A stretch of 53,026 bases of DNA from the NCBI GenBank assembly GCA_902517565.1, contig CABYCU010000006.1, positions 1 through 53,026 on the forward strand, given 5' to 3'. This DNA is from an uncultured SAR86 cluster bacterium (GTDB lineage Bacteria > Pseudomonadota > Gammaproteobacteria > Magnimaribacterales > Magnimaribacteraceae). Made by a program: the position numbers and the translations under genes. The notes under the pieces were generated by a model. The model saw only the letters and a program-made list of their open reading frames with translations, ran no database searches and had not been told where the DNA came from. This document shows positions 26,750 to 35,000 of this stretch, piece by piece (the first letter of the stretch is position 1; each line of letters begins with the position of its first letter).

Positions 26750-27721
26750 TTACGAAGTTAAAGTACCAACTAGGTGAGAAATAATCTTGTACGGATCTGC
26801 ATTAGAAGCAGGTCTCCTATCTTCTAAGTATCCATTCCAATTGTGTTCGACTGTGTAGATAGGAATTCTAATACTTGCTCCTCTATCACTAATACCATAT
26901 GAGAATTGATCTATACTCTGAGTTTCATGTAACCCGGTTAGTCTCATGTCGTTATCTGAACCATAGAGAGCGATACCTTCACTGTGGACTGTTCCAAGCT
27001 TTTCACACATTGAGTTGAACATCTCTTCTGATCCGGCTGTTCTCATTGCTTCGTTGGAAAAATTAGCATGCATTCCGGATCCGTTCCAGTCACCTGTTTT
27101 TGGTTTAGGATGAAAATTGACTGCAACACCGAACTCTTCAGCTACTTTATGCAATATATATCTACTTACCCATAGATCATCTCCAGCTTTTATTCCTTTT
27201 CCTAGGCATTGATATTCCCACTGCCCTAGTGCTACTTCAGCATTAGTTCCTGTTAATTCTATGCCAGCATCTAGACAAGCATCTAAATGCGCATCACTGA
27301 TCTCTCTCCCAACAACATTACTTGCTCCTACAGCACAATAATATTCTCCTTGAGGTCTGCTAGGTGTTCCATCTTCCCAACCGAGGATTGTTCCATCTTT
27401 ATCTGTTAAGAAGTATTCTTGTTCAAATCCAAACCACCATTCATCACTTACAACCGCTTCTGCTGCAGCTCTAGAATTAGAAGGATGTGTTTCATGTTCA
27501 CCTGTTTGGACCTGACACATAACAAGCGATCCTTCATTAGTTGGATTCTCGTATTGTTGCACAGGAATCAATATGCAGTCTGAGCTTCCACCTTCTGCCT
27601 GTAATGTTGAAGATCCATCAAAAGACCACTCAGGCGGCTCTCCATCAGTTACCTTTACTTTGCTTCTTAAGTTAGCTTCTGGTTCATAACCATCAAGCCA
27701 CATATATTCGTACTTTGTCAT
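26750..27721 (-). CDS. glnII: Glutamine synthetase type II (eukaryotic-like GSII)
   Basis: This enzyme makes glutamine from glutamate, ammonia and ATP. At 323 residues it is much shorter than bacterial GSI (about 470) and follows the GSII pattern throughout: EYMWLDGYEPEANLRSK, PEWSFDGSSTLQAEGGSSD, WFGFEQEYFLTD, GTNAEVALGQWEYQ, NFHPKPKTGDWNGSGMHAN, GSDNDMRLTGLHET and the C-terminal EDRRPASNADPY. Metal and substrate Glu and His residues in these blocks are intact. GSII enzymes lack the adenylylated Tyr loop of GSI, so GlnE control is not expected. It occupies the glnA position upstream of ntrB-ntrC and has an NtrC-type operator about 120 bp upstream. Confidence 0.95.
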   Translation of the reverse strand: MTKYEYMWLDGYEPEANLRSKVKVTDGEPPEWSFDGSSTLQAEGGSSDCILIPVQQYENPTNEGSLVMCQVQTGEHETHPSNSRAAAEAVVSDEWWFGFEQEYFLTDKDGTILGWEDGTPSRPQGEYYCAVGASNVVGREISDAHLDACLDAGIELTGTNAEVALGQWEYQCLGKGIKAGDDLWVSRYILHKVAEEFGVAVNFHPKPKTGDWNGSGMHANFSNEAMRTAGSEEMFNSMCEKLGTVHSEGIALYGSDNDMRLTGLHETQSIDQFSYGISDRGASIRIPIYTVEHNWNGYLEDRRPASNADPYKIISHLVGTLTS

Positions 27722-27832
27722 TTACATTCTCCATTCATAATTAAAAGTAGGAGAATATTATCATGCAAAATGATATTAAAGAACTATAATTGGGCAGAAA
27801 ATTAACAAATATACAACAAATCGTACTTTATA

Positions 27833-27857
27833 GGTGCAAATGCACTAATACAGTGCA
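27833..27857 (-). promoter_or_regulatory. NtrC-type operator upstream of glnII
   Basis: TGCACTAATACAGTGCA (27841-27857) is a 17-bp inverted repeat with perfect 6-bp arms, the same span and half-site (TGCAC/GTGCA) as enteric NtrC sites. Another half-site, GGTGCA (27833-27838), lies next to it. It is about 120 bp upstream of the glnII ATG and overlaps the stop codon of the DUF1249 gene. I found no good GG-N10-GC sigma-54 core between the operator and the start codon. Confidence 0.7.
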
Positions 27858-28303
27858 TTTTTTACTGGACTCAAACCACTTTTCTTTACGTGCTTTAAGA
27901 ACTCTCCTAGAAAGTAATTCCATTGATATTTCTCATCTTTGCTCAACATATTTTTATTAGGGTACTTATTCCTCAACCAGAATTGTTTTTTGCCATTAAA
28001 TTTTCTAACTTCAGCCATCTTTGCATCGTGATAAATATATATCTCTATCTCGGTATCTGGTATCAAGTCTATTGATTGACTTTTTTTAACTTCTATAACG
28101 GATGTATGGCTTGAGAGATTTTTGCAAGTAATGCTAATTTTAGAATTAAGTTGACCTTCAGGTATAAAAAAATTTATGTGCTTCTCAGACTTTTGAGTTG
28201 GAAAAAAATTAATAATTCTTTGATAGTTTCTTTCATATAAACGAAGAAGTTGATTTAAACCTCTTTGACTATTTTTTAGTTTTAATAATTTAGTCTTTAT
28301 CAT
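27845..28303 (-). CDS. DUF1249 family protein (YqiB-like)
   Basis: A 152-residue cytoplasmic protein resembling E. coli YqiB. It has an N-terminal LLRLYERNYQRIINFFP segment, the core EIEIYIYHDAKMAEVRKF, then NKYPNKNMLSKDEKYQWNYFLGEFL. The role of the family is unknown. The ATG overlaps the end of the alkA-like gene by 14 bp, so the two are translationally linked. Its stop lies inside the NtrC operator of glnII. Confidence 0.85.
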   Translation of the reverse strand: MIKTKLLKLKNSQRGLNQLLRLYERNYQRIINFFPTQKSEKHINFFIPEGQLNSKISITCKNLSSHTSVIEVKKSQSIDLIPDTEIEIYIYHDAKMAEVRKFNGKKQFWLRNKYPNKNMLSKDEKYQWNYFLGEFLKHVKKSGLSPVKNALY

Positions 28304-28916
28304 ATGTTGACCATAATATTAACGCAGCTAAGGATCGATAGGGAGACCAGGGTTCTGACATTTTCTCTATTGTCAAATAATCTGGTCTATTTTCTAAACC
28401 TTTTAATCGCTGTATTGCTACTATCAGACCTAAATCAGAAGAAGGCCAAGCATCTAGCCTTTTTAAACAAGCCATCAAATAACATTGTGCAGTCCATTCT
28501 CCAATGCCTCTTATCGCGGTTAGCTCTTTGACCACTTGAGAATCCTCTTTTTCATGAAGATCCTCTAAATTCAATTCTTGATCAATGATTTTATTTGCAA
28601 TACCGTTGCAATAATCAATTTTTTGTTTACTCAATCCCGCTTTTTTGAATTCATTTGGTTCAATAGCGAGGTATTCACTAGGGCTGAATGGCTTAACTAA
28701 TTCTTTGATTCTTCCAAAAATAGCCTTAGCAGAGGCAACTGATAATTGTTGTTCTACTATTAGACTTATTAATCCTTCAAACCCGTCCGCTTTACTAAAA
28801 GGATTGATGTTGTAATTCTTTTCTATCAGTACCTTCTTAAAATCTGGCTCTTTCTTTGAAAGATAAAGGAAACCCTCTTGTAATGTATCTTTGTTTAAGG
28901 TCTTAAAGGTTGTCAT
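28290..28916 (-). CDS. DNA-3-methyladenine glycosylase (AlkA-like, HhH-GPD)
   Basis: A base-excision enzyme that removes alkylated purines. I choose the ATG at 28914-28916 (208 residues); upstream in-frame starts would run deep into the preceding gene. SLIVEQQLSVASA (51-63) is the family's DNA-binding block. The helix-hairpin-helix is LTAIRGIGEWTA near 132-143, and D161 in WPSSDLGL is the catalytic Asp. No iron-sulfur cysteines are present. The start overlaps the end of the FemAB-like gene by 14 bp. Confidence 0.9.
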   Translation of the reverse strand: MTTFKTLNKDTLQEGFLYLSKKEPDFKKVLIEKNYNINPFSKADGFEGLISLIVEQQLSVASAKAIFGRIKELVKPFSPSEYLAIEPNEFKKAGLSKQKIDYCNGIANKIIDQELNLEDLHEKEDSQVVKELTAIRGIGEWTAQCYLMACLKRLDAWPSSDLGLIVAIQRLKGLENRPDYLTIEKMSEPWSPYRSLAALILWSTYDKD

Positions 28917-30066
28917 ATAGATCAGTGGTAACTTCTTTCTTAAATGGTAGAAGAGCCCTTCTATCATAGTTATATTCCAGAATATGCTCTCTTTCTCTAT
29001 GTAGGAAATCATCGATGGCTTCTTTGAACCTTATATCTTTAATCCAGTGAGCGGAATAAGTTTCTATAGGACAGAAACCTCTTTTGATTTTATGCTCACC
29101 TTGTACTCCTGGATCAAAAGATTTTAAGTTTTGTGTAATACAGAATTCTATACCTTGGTAGTAACAGGTTTCAAAATGTAGAGAATCGTATTCTTCTAAA
29201 CAGCCCCAATATCTTCCATAAAGTTTTCTGTCATCAAAAAAGTTTAAGGCGCCTGCAACATATTCTCCCTCTTTATTTTTGGCAAGCACTAACAGTATTG
29301 ATTCAGGAACTAGTTTTATTATTCTTTGAAAGAAATCAAAGTTTAGATATCCTCTCATACCTCTTTTTAAGTAAGTAACTTGGTAAAATTGGTAAAAAGT
29401 TTCTATCATTTCTAGAGTTATATCATGTCCCTTAATCTTAACCATACTGATGCCTTGCTCAGAAATTTTGATTCTTTCTTTCTTTATATTCTTTCTTTGT
29501 CTGGACGTCATATCTGCCAAGAATTGATTAAAATCTTTATAACCTTTATTGAACCAGTGAAAGGAATAACTTGTTCGTAAACTGAAATCTTCTTTTGAAA
29601 AACTTTCTATTTCTTCTTTCTCAGCCAGCAGAACATGAACACTCGAGAATTTATTATCTTCAGCAATCTGTTTTAGAGCATCGGACACAACTTTGATAAT
29701 TTCAGGATTTCTTTTTTCTTCTGCAATCAAAATCCTAGGACCACTTGCGGGCGTAAACGGTATTGAGCTGACTAGCTTTGGATAGTATTCTAGTCCATTA
29801 CGGTAATATGCATCTGCCCATGACCAATCAAAGATAAACTCACCCTGAGAATCTGTTTTTATATATAAGGGCATAACTGCGATTATTTTGTCATCTTCCG
29901 AAACCACCATATGCAAGGGCGTCCATCCTTGTTCAGCTGACACACATTTGGTTGTCTCTAGAGCCTTAAGAAAGTCGTATTTGAGAAAGGGATATTTATT
30001 TTTTACGACTTCATCCCAGTCTTTTTTATTGATTTCTTCTATGGAATCTAAAAAACTTATCTTCAT
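28903..30066 (-). CDS. FemAB-like GNAT-fold protein (DUF482 / PF04339 type)
   Basis: A 388-residue protein using the ATG at 30064-30066, which overlaps the ubiA stop as ATGA. Characteristic blocks are FDWSWADAYYRNGLEYYPKL, IPFTPASGPRIL, DMTSRQRKNIKKER, YWGCLEEYDSLHFETCYYQG and FDPGVQGEHKIKRGF. The family is related to FemAB and GNAT acyltransferases and is often annotated as peptidoglycan biosynthesis or recognition, without proven function. It follows ubiA in one transcriptional unit with alkA and DUF1249. Confidence 0.85.
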   Translation of the reverse strand: MKISFLDSIEEINKKDWDEVVKNKYPFLKYDFLKALETTKCVSAEQGWTPLHMVVSEDDKIIAVMPLYIKTDSQGEFIFDWSWADAYYRNGLEYYPKLVSSIPFTPASGPRILIAEEKRNPEIIKVVSDALKQIAEDNKFSSVHVLLAEKEEIESFSKEDFSLRTSYSFHWFNKGYKDFNQFLADMTSRQRKNIKKERIKISEQGISMVKIKGHDITLEMIETFYQFYQVTYLKRGMRGYLNFDFFQRIIKLVPESILLVLAKNKEGEYVAGALNFFDDRKLYGRYWGCLEEYDSLHFETCYYQGIEFCITQNLKSFDPGVQGEHKIKRGFCPIETYSAHWIKDIRFKEAIDDFLHREREHILEYNYDRRALLPFKKEVTTDLYDNL

Positions 30067-30923
30067 AGAGAAACACCCATAATAGACCCTATGAAAATAG
30101 TCAGACCTAGCCAATTATTATTTTTGAAGGCTTTTAAACATTTCTCACTTTGGTGATCTTTGATAAGGAAAGATTGGTATATAGCTAAAGTAAGGGCAAC
30201 TGATGCAAAAAAATAAAATATAAGATGAAAATTTAGTAAGAAAGCCACATAAATTAATATTAAAGTAGAAATAGCATGAAATAAGAAAAAGAAGATTACA
30301 ACATTACTTCCGAAAGCTATAGCAGAAGAATTTATACCTAAGTTTAGATCATCGTCCTTATCGCAAAGTGCGTAGGCAGTGTCATATGCAATGATCCAAA
30401 AGAAACATGAAATAAATAATAATAGACTTATAGTGTTTACTTCATTCAATTCTGCTGCAGAGACCATTATTATTCCCCAAGCAAAAGCTAAACCTAAAAA
30501 TACTTGAGGCACAGAAAAGAATCTTTTGCTGAGAGGGTATATAGACGCTAATCCTAAACCAATCAAAGCAATATAAAATGTAAACTGATTCATCCACAAC
30601 AACAAAGATGCAGATGATAATACTAAAAGCACAAATAAGATCAGAGCTTCTTTAGGACTAATTTCGCCTGTAACGATTGGTCTGTCTTTAGTTCGATCAA
30701 CTTTCCCATCAAAATCTTTATCAAAGTAATCATTTATGACACAGCCTGCTGATCTCATAAAAAAAGTTCCTAATATAAATAAAATAATTAGAAATAAATT
30801 AGGATCGCCATTCGTTAATATAAAGAAAGCACTTAGAGTTGGCCATAATAGCAGCGCAGTACCGATTGGTTTATCTGCTCTCATTAATCTAAAAAAACTA
30901 AAAAATTTATTTCTTTGTAACAT
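30063..30923 (-). CDS. ubiA: 4-hydroxybenzoate octaprenyltransferase UbiA
   Basis: UbiA attaches the polyprenyl tail to 4-hydroxybenzoate in ubiquinone synthesis at the inner membrane. The 286-residue protein has about eight hydrophobic segments and both Asp-rich prenyl-diphosphate motifs: NDYFDKDFD (64-72) and DTAYALCDKDDD (181-192). The MRADKPIGT N-terminal block is family-typical. It is divergent from a rubredoxin gene and overlaps the FemAB-like gene by 4 bp. Confidence 0.95.
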   Translation of the reverse strand: MLQRNKFFSFFRLMRADKPIGTALLLWPTLSAFFILTNGDPNLFLIILFILGTFFMRSAGCVINDYFDKDFDGKVDRTKDRPIVTGEISPKEALILFVLLVLSSASLLLWMNQFTFYIALIGLGLASIYPLSKRFFSVPQVFLGLAFAWGIIMVSAAELNEVNTISLLLFISCFFWIIAYDTAYALCDKDDDLNLGINSSAIAFGSNVVIFFFLFHAISTLILIYVAFLLNFHLIFYFFASVALTLAIYQSFLIKDHQSEKCLKAFKNNNWLGLTIFIGSIMGVSL

Positions 30924-31004
30924 TAGTATTCAATACTTTTAGGGAAGATTGATACTTTAGTCTAAGTTGATAATAAAGTTGAGTTAGAATATCTTTTTTC
31001 GACC

Positions 31005-31010
31005 AAGGAG
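31005..31010 (+). promoter_or_regulatory. Shine-Dalgarno that sets the rubredoxin TTG start
   Basis: AAGGAG lies 6 bp before the TTG at 31017-31019. The nearby ATG at 31013 is out of frame and stops after two codons. The motif therefore fixes the TTG as the rubredoxin start. Confidence 0.8.
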
Positions 31011-31016
31011 TATGCA

Positions 31017-31184
31017 TTGAAAAAGTGGGAATGTATTGTTTGCGGACTTATTTATGATGAAGAAGAGGGCTGGCCTGATGATGGTATTGAGCCCGGTACT
31101 AAGTGGGAAGATGTCCCTGAAGACTGGATATGTCCTGATTGTGGAGTTGGCAAAGAAGATTTTGAGATGGTAGAAATAGTTTAA
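31017..31184 (+). CDS. Rubredoxin
   Basis: A 55-residue electron carrier with one Fe(Cys)4 centre, easily missed because it is short and begins with TTG. The ligands are C6 and C9 ([12 protein letters not shown]) and C39 and C42 ([13 protein letters not shown]), and the aromatic core ([20 protein letters not shown]) is complete. It could accept electrons from the ferredoxin-reductase-like flavoprotein at 7349-8563, but the genes are far apart. It lies beside ubiA, as I recall rubredoxins doing in pseudomonads. The symporter gene begins 3 bp after its stop. Confidence 0.95.
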   Translation: MKKWECIVCGLIYDEEEGWPDDGIEPGTKWEDVPEDWICPDCGVGKEDFEMVEIV

Positions 31185-31187
31185 ATT

Positions 31188-32450
31188 ATGAGCCTTACTT
31201 CTAGAATTATTTTATCCATGGTTTTGGCTATGGTAGGGGGTATCTTACTCAAATTTATTAATGACTTAGGTTACTTGGGAGAAATAGGTCAGCTAATTTT
31301 GATAGAATTCTTTACTGAAGGACTTTTAGATGTGGTCGGTCAAATCTTCATAGCCTCGTTAAGATTGGTTATCGTACCCCTGGTTTTTTTCTCTCTTGTT
31401 TGTGGTGTTGTGTCAATTTCCTCTACTGCGAGAATCGGCACAATAAGTTTAAAAACTTTATCTTTATATCTTCTGACAACTGCAATAGCTATATCAATCG
31501 CTTTAACTTTTGCATTAATCTTCAAACCCGGTATCGGTATAGACTTAGCTTTACCAACTGCCTTTGAGTCAACAGCGGCACCTTCTCTCAAGGAAGTCTT
31601 AATCAATATTTTTCCAACAAACCCTATAGCTGCAATGGCTGAAGGAAATATGCTGCAAATTATTGTATTTTCTCTTTTATTTGGCATCGCTCTAAAGAGT
31701 ATAGGACACGCAGGCGATTCCCTTAAAAATTCATTTGAAGTAATTAATAACGTAATCTTGAGTCTAGTAAGAATGCTTATTGAGTTGGCACCTTATGGTA
31801 TTTTTGCCCTACTTTTTTCCTTATTTGCTGTCCAAGGATTTGGCATGATTGGTGATTTGGCCAAATATTTCTTTTTACTTGTATTCGTTTTGATATTTCA
31901 TGCTTTCATAACTTACGGTAGTCTTTTGACTCTTTTAACTAGATTAAATCCAATTAAATTTTTTATGAAAGTAAGATCTCTTGCTGTTTTTGCTTTTAGC
32001 ACTTCATCTAGCAGTGCCACAATGCCAGTTACTCTGGATACGGTTCGCAATAAGCTTGGCGTAAGATCTTCAATAGGATCCTTTACGGTACCTCTTGGCG
32101 CAACTATTAATATGGATGGTACAGCGATCATGCAAGGTATAGCTACTGTATTCATATCTCAGGCTTACAATATCGATCTTTCTATGGTTGATTATTTAAT
32201 GGTTATTTTGACTGCAACATTGGCTTCAATAGGCACTGCGGGCGTTCCGGGCGTAGGATTGATTATGTTAGCAATGGTCCTAGAACAAGTAGGGTTACCT
32301 GTTGAAGGTATAGCTCTAATCATTGGAGTGGATAGATTGTTAGATATGACTAGAACAGCTGTGAACGTATGTGGAGATGCAATGGTGTCATGTGTTGTTG
32401 CAGTATCTGAAGAAGAGTTCGATTCAGATATCTTTCATTCAAAAAAATAA
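31188..32450 (+). CDS. Dicarboxylate/amino acid:cation symporter (DAACS family)
   Basis: A 420-residue inner-membrane carrier of the GltP/DctA family, importing glutamate, aspartate or C4-dicarboxylates with H+ or Na+. Family motifs are the serine-rich hairpin STSSSSATMPVT near 278-289, NMDGTAIMQG near 308, and the terminal substrate-site helix DRLLDMTRTAVNVCGDAM. The Arg in DMTRTAVN is consistent with acidic substrates; the exact one is unresolved. It is probably co-transcribed with rubredoxin. Confidence 0.92.
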   Translation: MSLTSRIILSMVLAMVGGILLKFINDLGYLGEIGQLILIEFFTEGLLDVVGQIFIASLRLVIVPLVFFSLVCGVVSISSTARIGTISLKTLSLYLLTTAIAISIALTFALIFKPGIGIDLALPTAFESTAAPSLKEVLINIFPTNPIAAMAEGNMLQIIVFSLLFGIALKSIGHAGDSLKNSFEVINNVILSLVRMLIELAPYGIFALLFSLFAVQGFGMIGDLAKYFFLLVFVLIFHAFITYGSLLTLLTRLNPIKFFMKVRSLAVFAFSTSSSSATMPVTLDTVRNKLGVRSSIGSFTVPLGATINMDGTAIMQGIATVFISQAYNIDLSMVDYLMVILTATLASIGTAGVPGVGLIMLAMVLEQVGLPVEGIALIIGVDRLLDMTRTAVNVCGDAMVSCVVAVSEEEFDSDIFHSKK

Positions 32451-32523
32451 TATTTTAATTAACCTGCTATACCGTTAGACTACGCGCTTATATTAGGTTT
32501 TCCAGTATTTTTGAGGAGAAAAA

Positions 32524-34530
32524 ATGTTAGAAAGTTATCTTGCAATACCACCATTACTTGGTGTTCTAGGGTTATTAGTAGCTTTGGGGATATATATCGT
32601 AGTTACCAGATTTCCAGAAGGAGATGAAAGCGTAAAGAAAATTGGTGATCAAATTCATTTAGGTGCAATGACCTTCATGAAGACAGAATATACCTACCTA
32701 AGTTTTTTTGCTTTAGTGGTTATAGTTTTGGTTTGGTTTTCCCTAGGCGAGGGCACAGCAATAGCTGTTCTAGCAGGTGCTTTGTCTTCGTCAATAGCAG
32801 GTTGGATAGGCATGTATTCTGCTACAAAAGCCAATGTGAGAACTGCAACAGCTGCGTCCCAATCTGGTGCTGAAGCAGCGTTATCAGTCGCGTTTTATGG
32901 CGGCTCTATAATGGGATTATGTGTTGCTTCATTAGGCTTGATTGGACTAGGGACTCTTTTTTATGTACTCAGCGGAGATGCACATTCTATTGAAGGTTTC
33001 GCTATGGGAGCATCTATTGTTGCCCTTTTCTCAAGAGTAGGTGGAGGCATTTATACAAAGAGTGCAGATGTTGGTGCAGATCTAGTAGGTAAGATTGAAG
33101 CCGGAATACCTGAAGATGACCCAAGGAATCCTGGTGTAATAGCCGATAATGTTGGAGATAATGTTGGTGATATTGCCGGTATGGGATCTGATATTTTTGA
33201 ATCTTACTGTGGATCCATGGTTGCATGTATAGCGATTGCTTCAACTTATTTAATTACTTCTGAATTCTCTCAAGCCCAGAAAGACGGAATGATGTTCTTG
33301 CCTTTAGCTTTGGCTTCAATAGGCTTAATAGCTTCTATTCTTGGGATAGTAATTGTAAGGTTGTTTTCTAAATCTTCTCCAGCCAATGCAATGCGTTGGG
33401 GAACCATGGGAGCTCCTCTCATATTTATAATCGCAGCTTATTTCTTAACTAATTCTTTAGTAGGCAGCAATGGTGTTGATGTTTGGTTAGCCGTTGTATG
33501 CGGATCTGTAGGTGGAATTGCTATCGGTTTAATTACAGAATATTACACTGGATCAAGTCCAGTAATAAAGATAGCTGAATCAGGACAAACTGGCCCTGCT
33601 ACCGTCATGATTACTGGTCTATCTGTAGGCATGCAATCAGTTGTTCTTCCAATAGCCTGCATTATTTTGATTATTTATATCTCTACTGAACTCACTGGGC
33701 TTTATGGAGTAGGTATAGCTGCAGTCGGAATGTTATCAACCGTTGGTATAACCATGGCTATTGATGCTTATGGACCTGTTGCTGATAACGCAGGAGGTAT
33801 AGCGGAAATGGCAGGTATGCCCGCAGAGACAAGGGTTATAACTGATGAGTTAGATGAACAAGGAAATACTACTGCAGCTATAGGTAAGGGCTTTGCCATT
33901 GGAGCAGCTGCGCTTGCAGCGTTAGCTATTATTTCTGCTTTTGTTTCAACTGTATCGGCTAATAGAGCAGAACCGCTAGAGCTCATTTTATCAAATCCTA
34001 TAGTATTGATAGGTATTTTCATTGGCGGGGCGATACCATTCTTAATCGCCTCAATTACAATGACGGCAGTTGGAGATGCTGCCTTTGAAATGATCAATGA
34101 AATTAGAAGGCAATTCAAAGAAATCCCTGGCCTATTAGAAGGTAATGCAGAGCCCGATACCGCAAAATGTGTCGATATAGCTACGGAAGCAGCCCTTAAG
34201 AAGATGTTACTGCCTGGAATTATTGCTGTGTCTGCACCACCATTAGTAGGTCTTGGAATTGGTGCAGAGGCATTGGGTGGAATGCTTGCAGGAGGACTTC
34301 TGGTTTGTGTGTTAATGGCACTTTTTATGGCTAATGCTGGCGGTGCTTGGGATAACGCTAAAAAATATATAGAAAAAGGTAATCTTGGAGGTAAAGGAAC
34401 CGATACTCACTCTGCTGCTGTTGTTGGCGATACTGTTGGTGATCCTTTTAAGGATACTTCCGGGCCTTCTATGAATATATTAATTAATGTAATGGCAATT
34501 GTTAGCTTAGTAATTGCACCTTTACTTTAA
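32524..34530 (+). CDS. hppA: Membrane-bound pyrophosphatase HppA, K+-dependent type
   Basis: A 668-residue ion pump driven by PPi hydrolysis, with about sixteen hydrophobic segments. The PPi/Mg2+ site is visible as [18 protein letters not shown] and [16 protein letters not shown] in the first half, and as [16 protein letters not shown] and [14 protein letters not shown] later. The block [10 protein letters not shown] carries Ala and Gly at the two positions that separate K+-dependent enzymes from K+-independent ones (Lys and Thr). Whether it pumps H+ or Na+ I cannot decide. A GAGGAG Shine-Dalgarno precedes the ATG. Its TAA shares TTAA with the convergent GNAT gene. Confidence 0.95.
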   Translation: MLESYLAIPPLLGVLGLLVALGIYIVVTRFPEGDESVKKIGDQIHLGAMTFMKTEYTYLSFFALVVIVLVWFSLGEGTAIAVLAGALSSSIAGWIGMYSATKANVRTATAASQSGAEAALSVAFYGGSIMGLCVASLGLIGLGTLFYVLSGDAHSIEGFAMGASIVALFSRVGGGIYTKSADVGADLVGKIEAGIPEDDPRNPGVIADNVGDNVGDIAGMGSDIFESYCGSMVACIAIASTYLITSEFSQAQKDGMMFLPLALASIGLIASILGIVIVRLFSKSSPANAMRWGTMGAPLIFIIAAYFLTNSLVGSNGVDVWLAVVCGSVGGIAIGLITEYYTGSSPVIKIAESGQTGPATVMITGLSVGMQSVVLPIACIILIIYISTELTGLYGVGIAAVGMLSTVGITMAIDAYGPVADNAGGIAEMAGMPAETRVITDELDEQGNTTAAIGKGFAIGAAALAALAIISAFVSTVSANRAEPLELILSNPIVLIGIFIGGAIPFLIASITMTAVGDAAFEMINEIRRQFKEIPGLLEGNAEPDTAKCVDIATEAALKKMLLPGIIAVSAPPLVGLGIGAEALGGMLAGGLLVCVLMALFMANAGGAWDNAKKYIEKGNLGGKGTDTHSAAVVGDTVGDPFKDTSGPSMNILINVMAIVSLVIAPLL

Positions 34531-34970
34531 CCACTTAGACGCTTTCTCATTGTTTTATGAGGTATGCCTGTATCTGATTGATACGGGCCTAACTCATAAT
34601 AGCCAAGACTTAAGTAAAAACTGATCGCTTTCTCTCTGGCGTTTAAAACCATGATACTAGCGCCTTTGGCTAGAGCATGTTCCTCTAGCTTGTTAACGAT
34701 ATCAGAACCAATACCCATCCTCTTGTAATTATCGTCTACAGCCATATATCTTATTTGAGCTTCGTAAAGGGAATTAAAATGAACTCTTCCTGAGGCAATT
34801 ACACTTTTATCCTCGTCTAACCCCATTAAATGAAAACTTTCATCTTCAATGGAGTCAGCAAGAGAATCTTTTGACATACCAAGTGGTTTTCTGAGTTTTT
34901 CCCATCTAAATAAAAGATAGCTTTCCCATTCTTCATCATTTTCCGGCTCTTTTATTGAGTAATTAGGCAT
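34527..34970 (-). CDS. GNAT family N-acetyltransferase
   Basis: A 147-residue single-domain acetyltransferase. The acetyl-CoA pyrophosphate loop is VDDNYKRMGIGSDIVNKLE (about 77-95), and the C-terminal NAREKAISFYLSLGYYELG completes the fold. The N-terminal EWESYLLFRWEKLRKPLG resembles the ElaA/YjcF-like subgroup. The substrate is unknown. It is convergent with hppA and divergent from cmoA. Confidence 0.85.
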   Translation of the reverse strand: MPNYSIKEPENDEEWESYLLFRWEKLRKPLGMSKDSLADSIEDESFHLMGLDEDKSVIASGRVHFNSLYEAQIRYMAVDDNYKRMGIGSDIVNKLEEHALAKGASIMVLNAREKAISFYLSLGYYELGPYQSDTGIPHKTMRKRLSG

Positions 34971-35000
34971 ATTGAGGGATTAGATTTTACAATAGCTTAT

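Noticed and set aside
27722-27832. Sigma-54 (-24/-12) promoter for glnII
   Set aside because: Expected from the NtrC site, but no GG-N10-GC core fits on the minus strand; not annotated.
32461-32490. Sequence upstream of hppA resembling a tRNA D-arm on the minus strand (GTAGTCTAACGGTATAGCA-like)
   Set aside because: No anticodon arm, T arm or acceptor pairing follows on either side; probably chance or a very old remnant.
34566-34588. GCCTGTATC/GATACGGGC stem as an hppA terminator
   Set aside because: It contains a G-U pair, has no U-tract, and lies well inside the opposing GNAT gene; likely chance.
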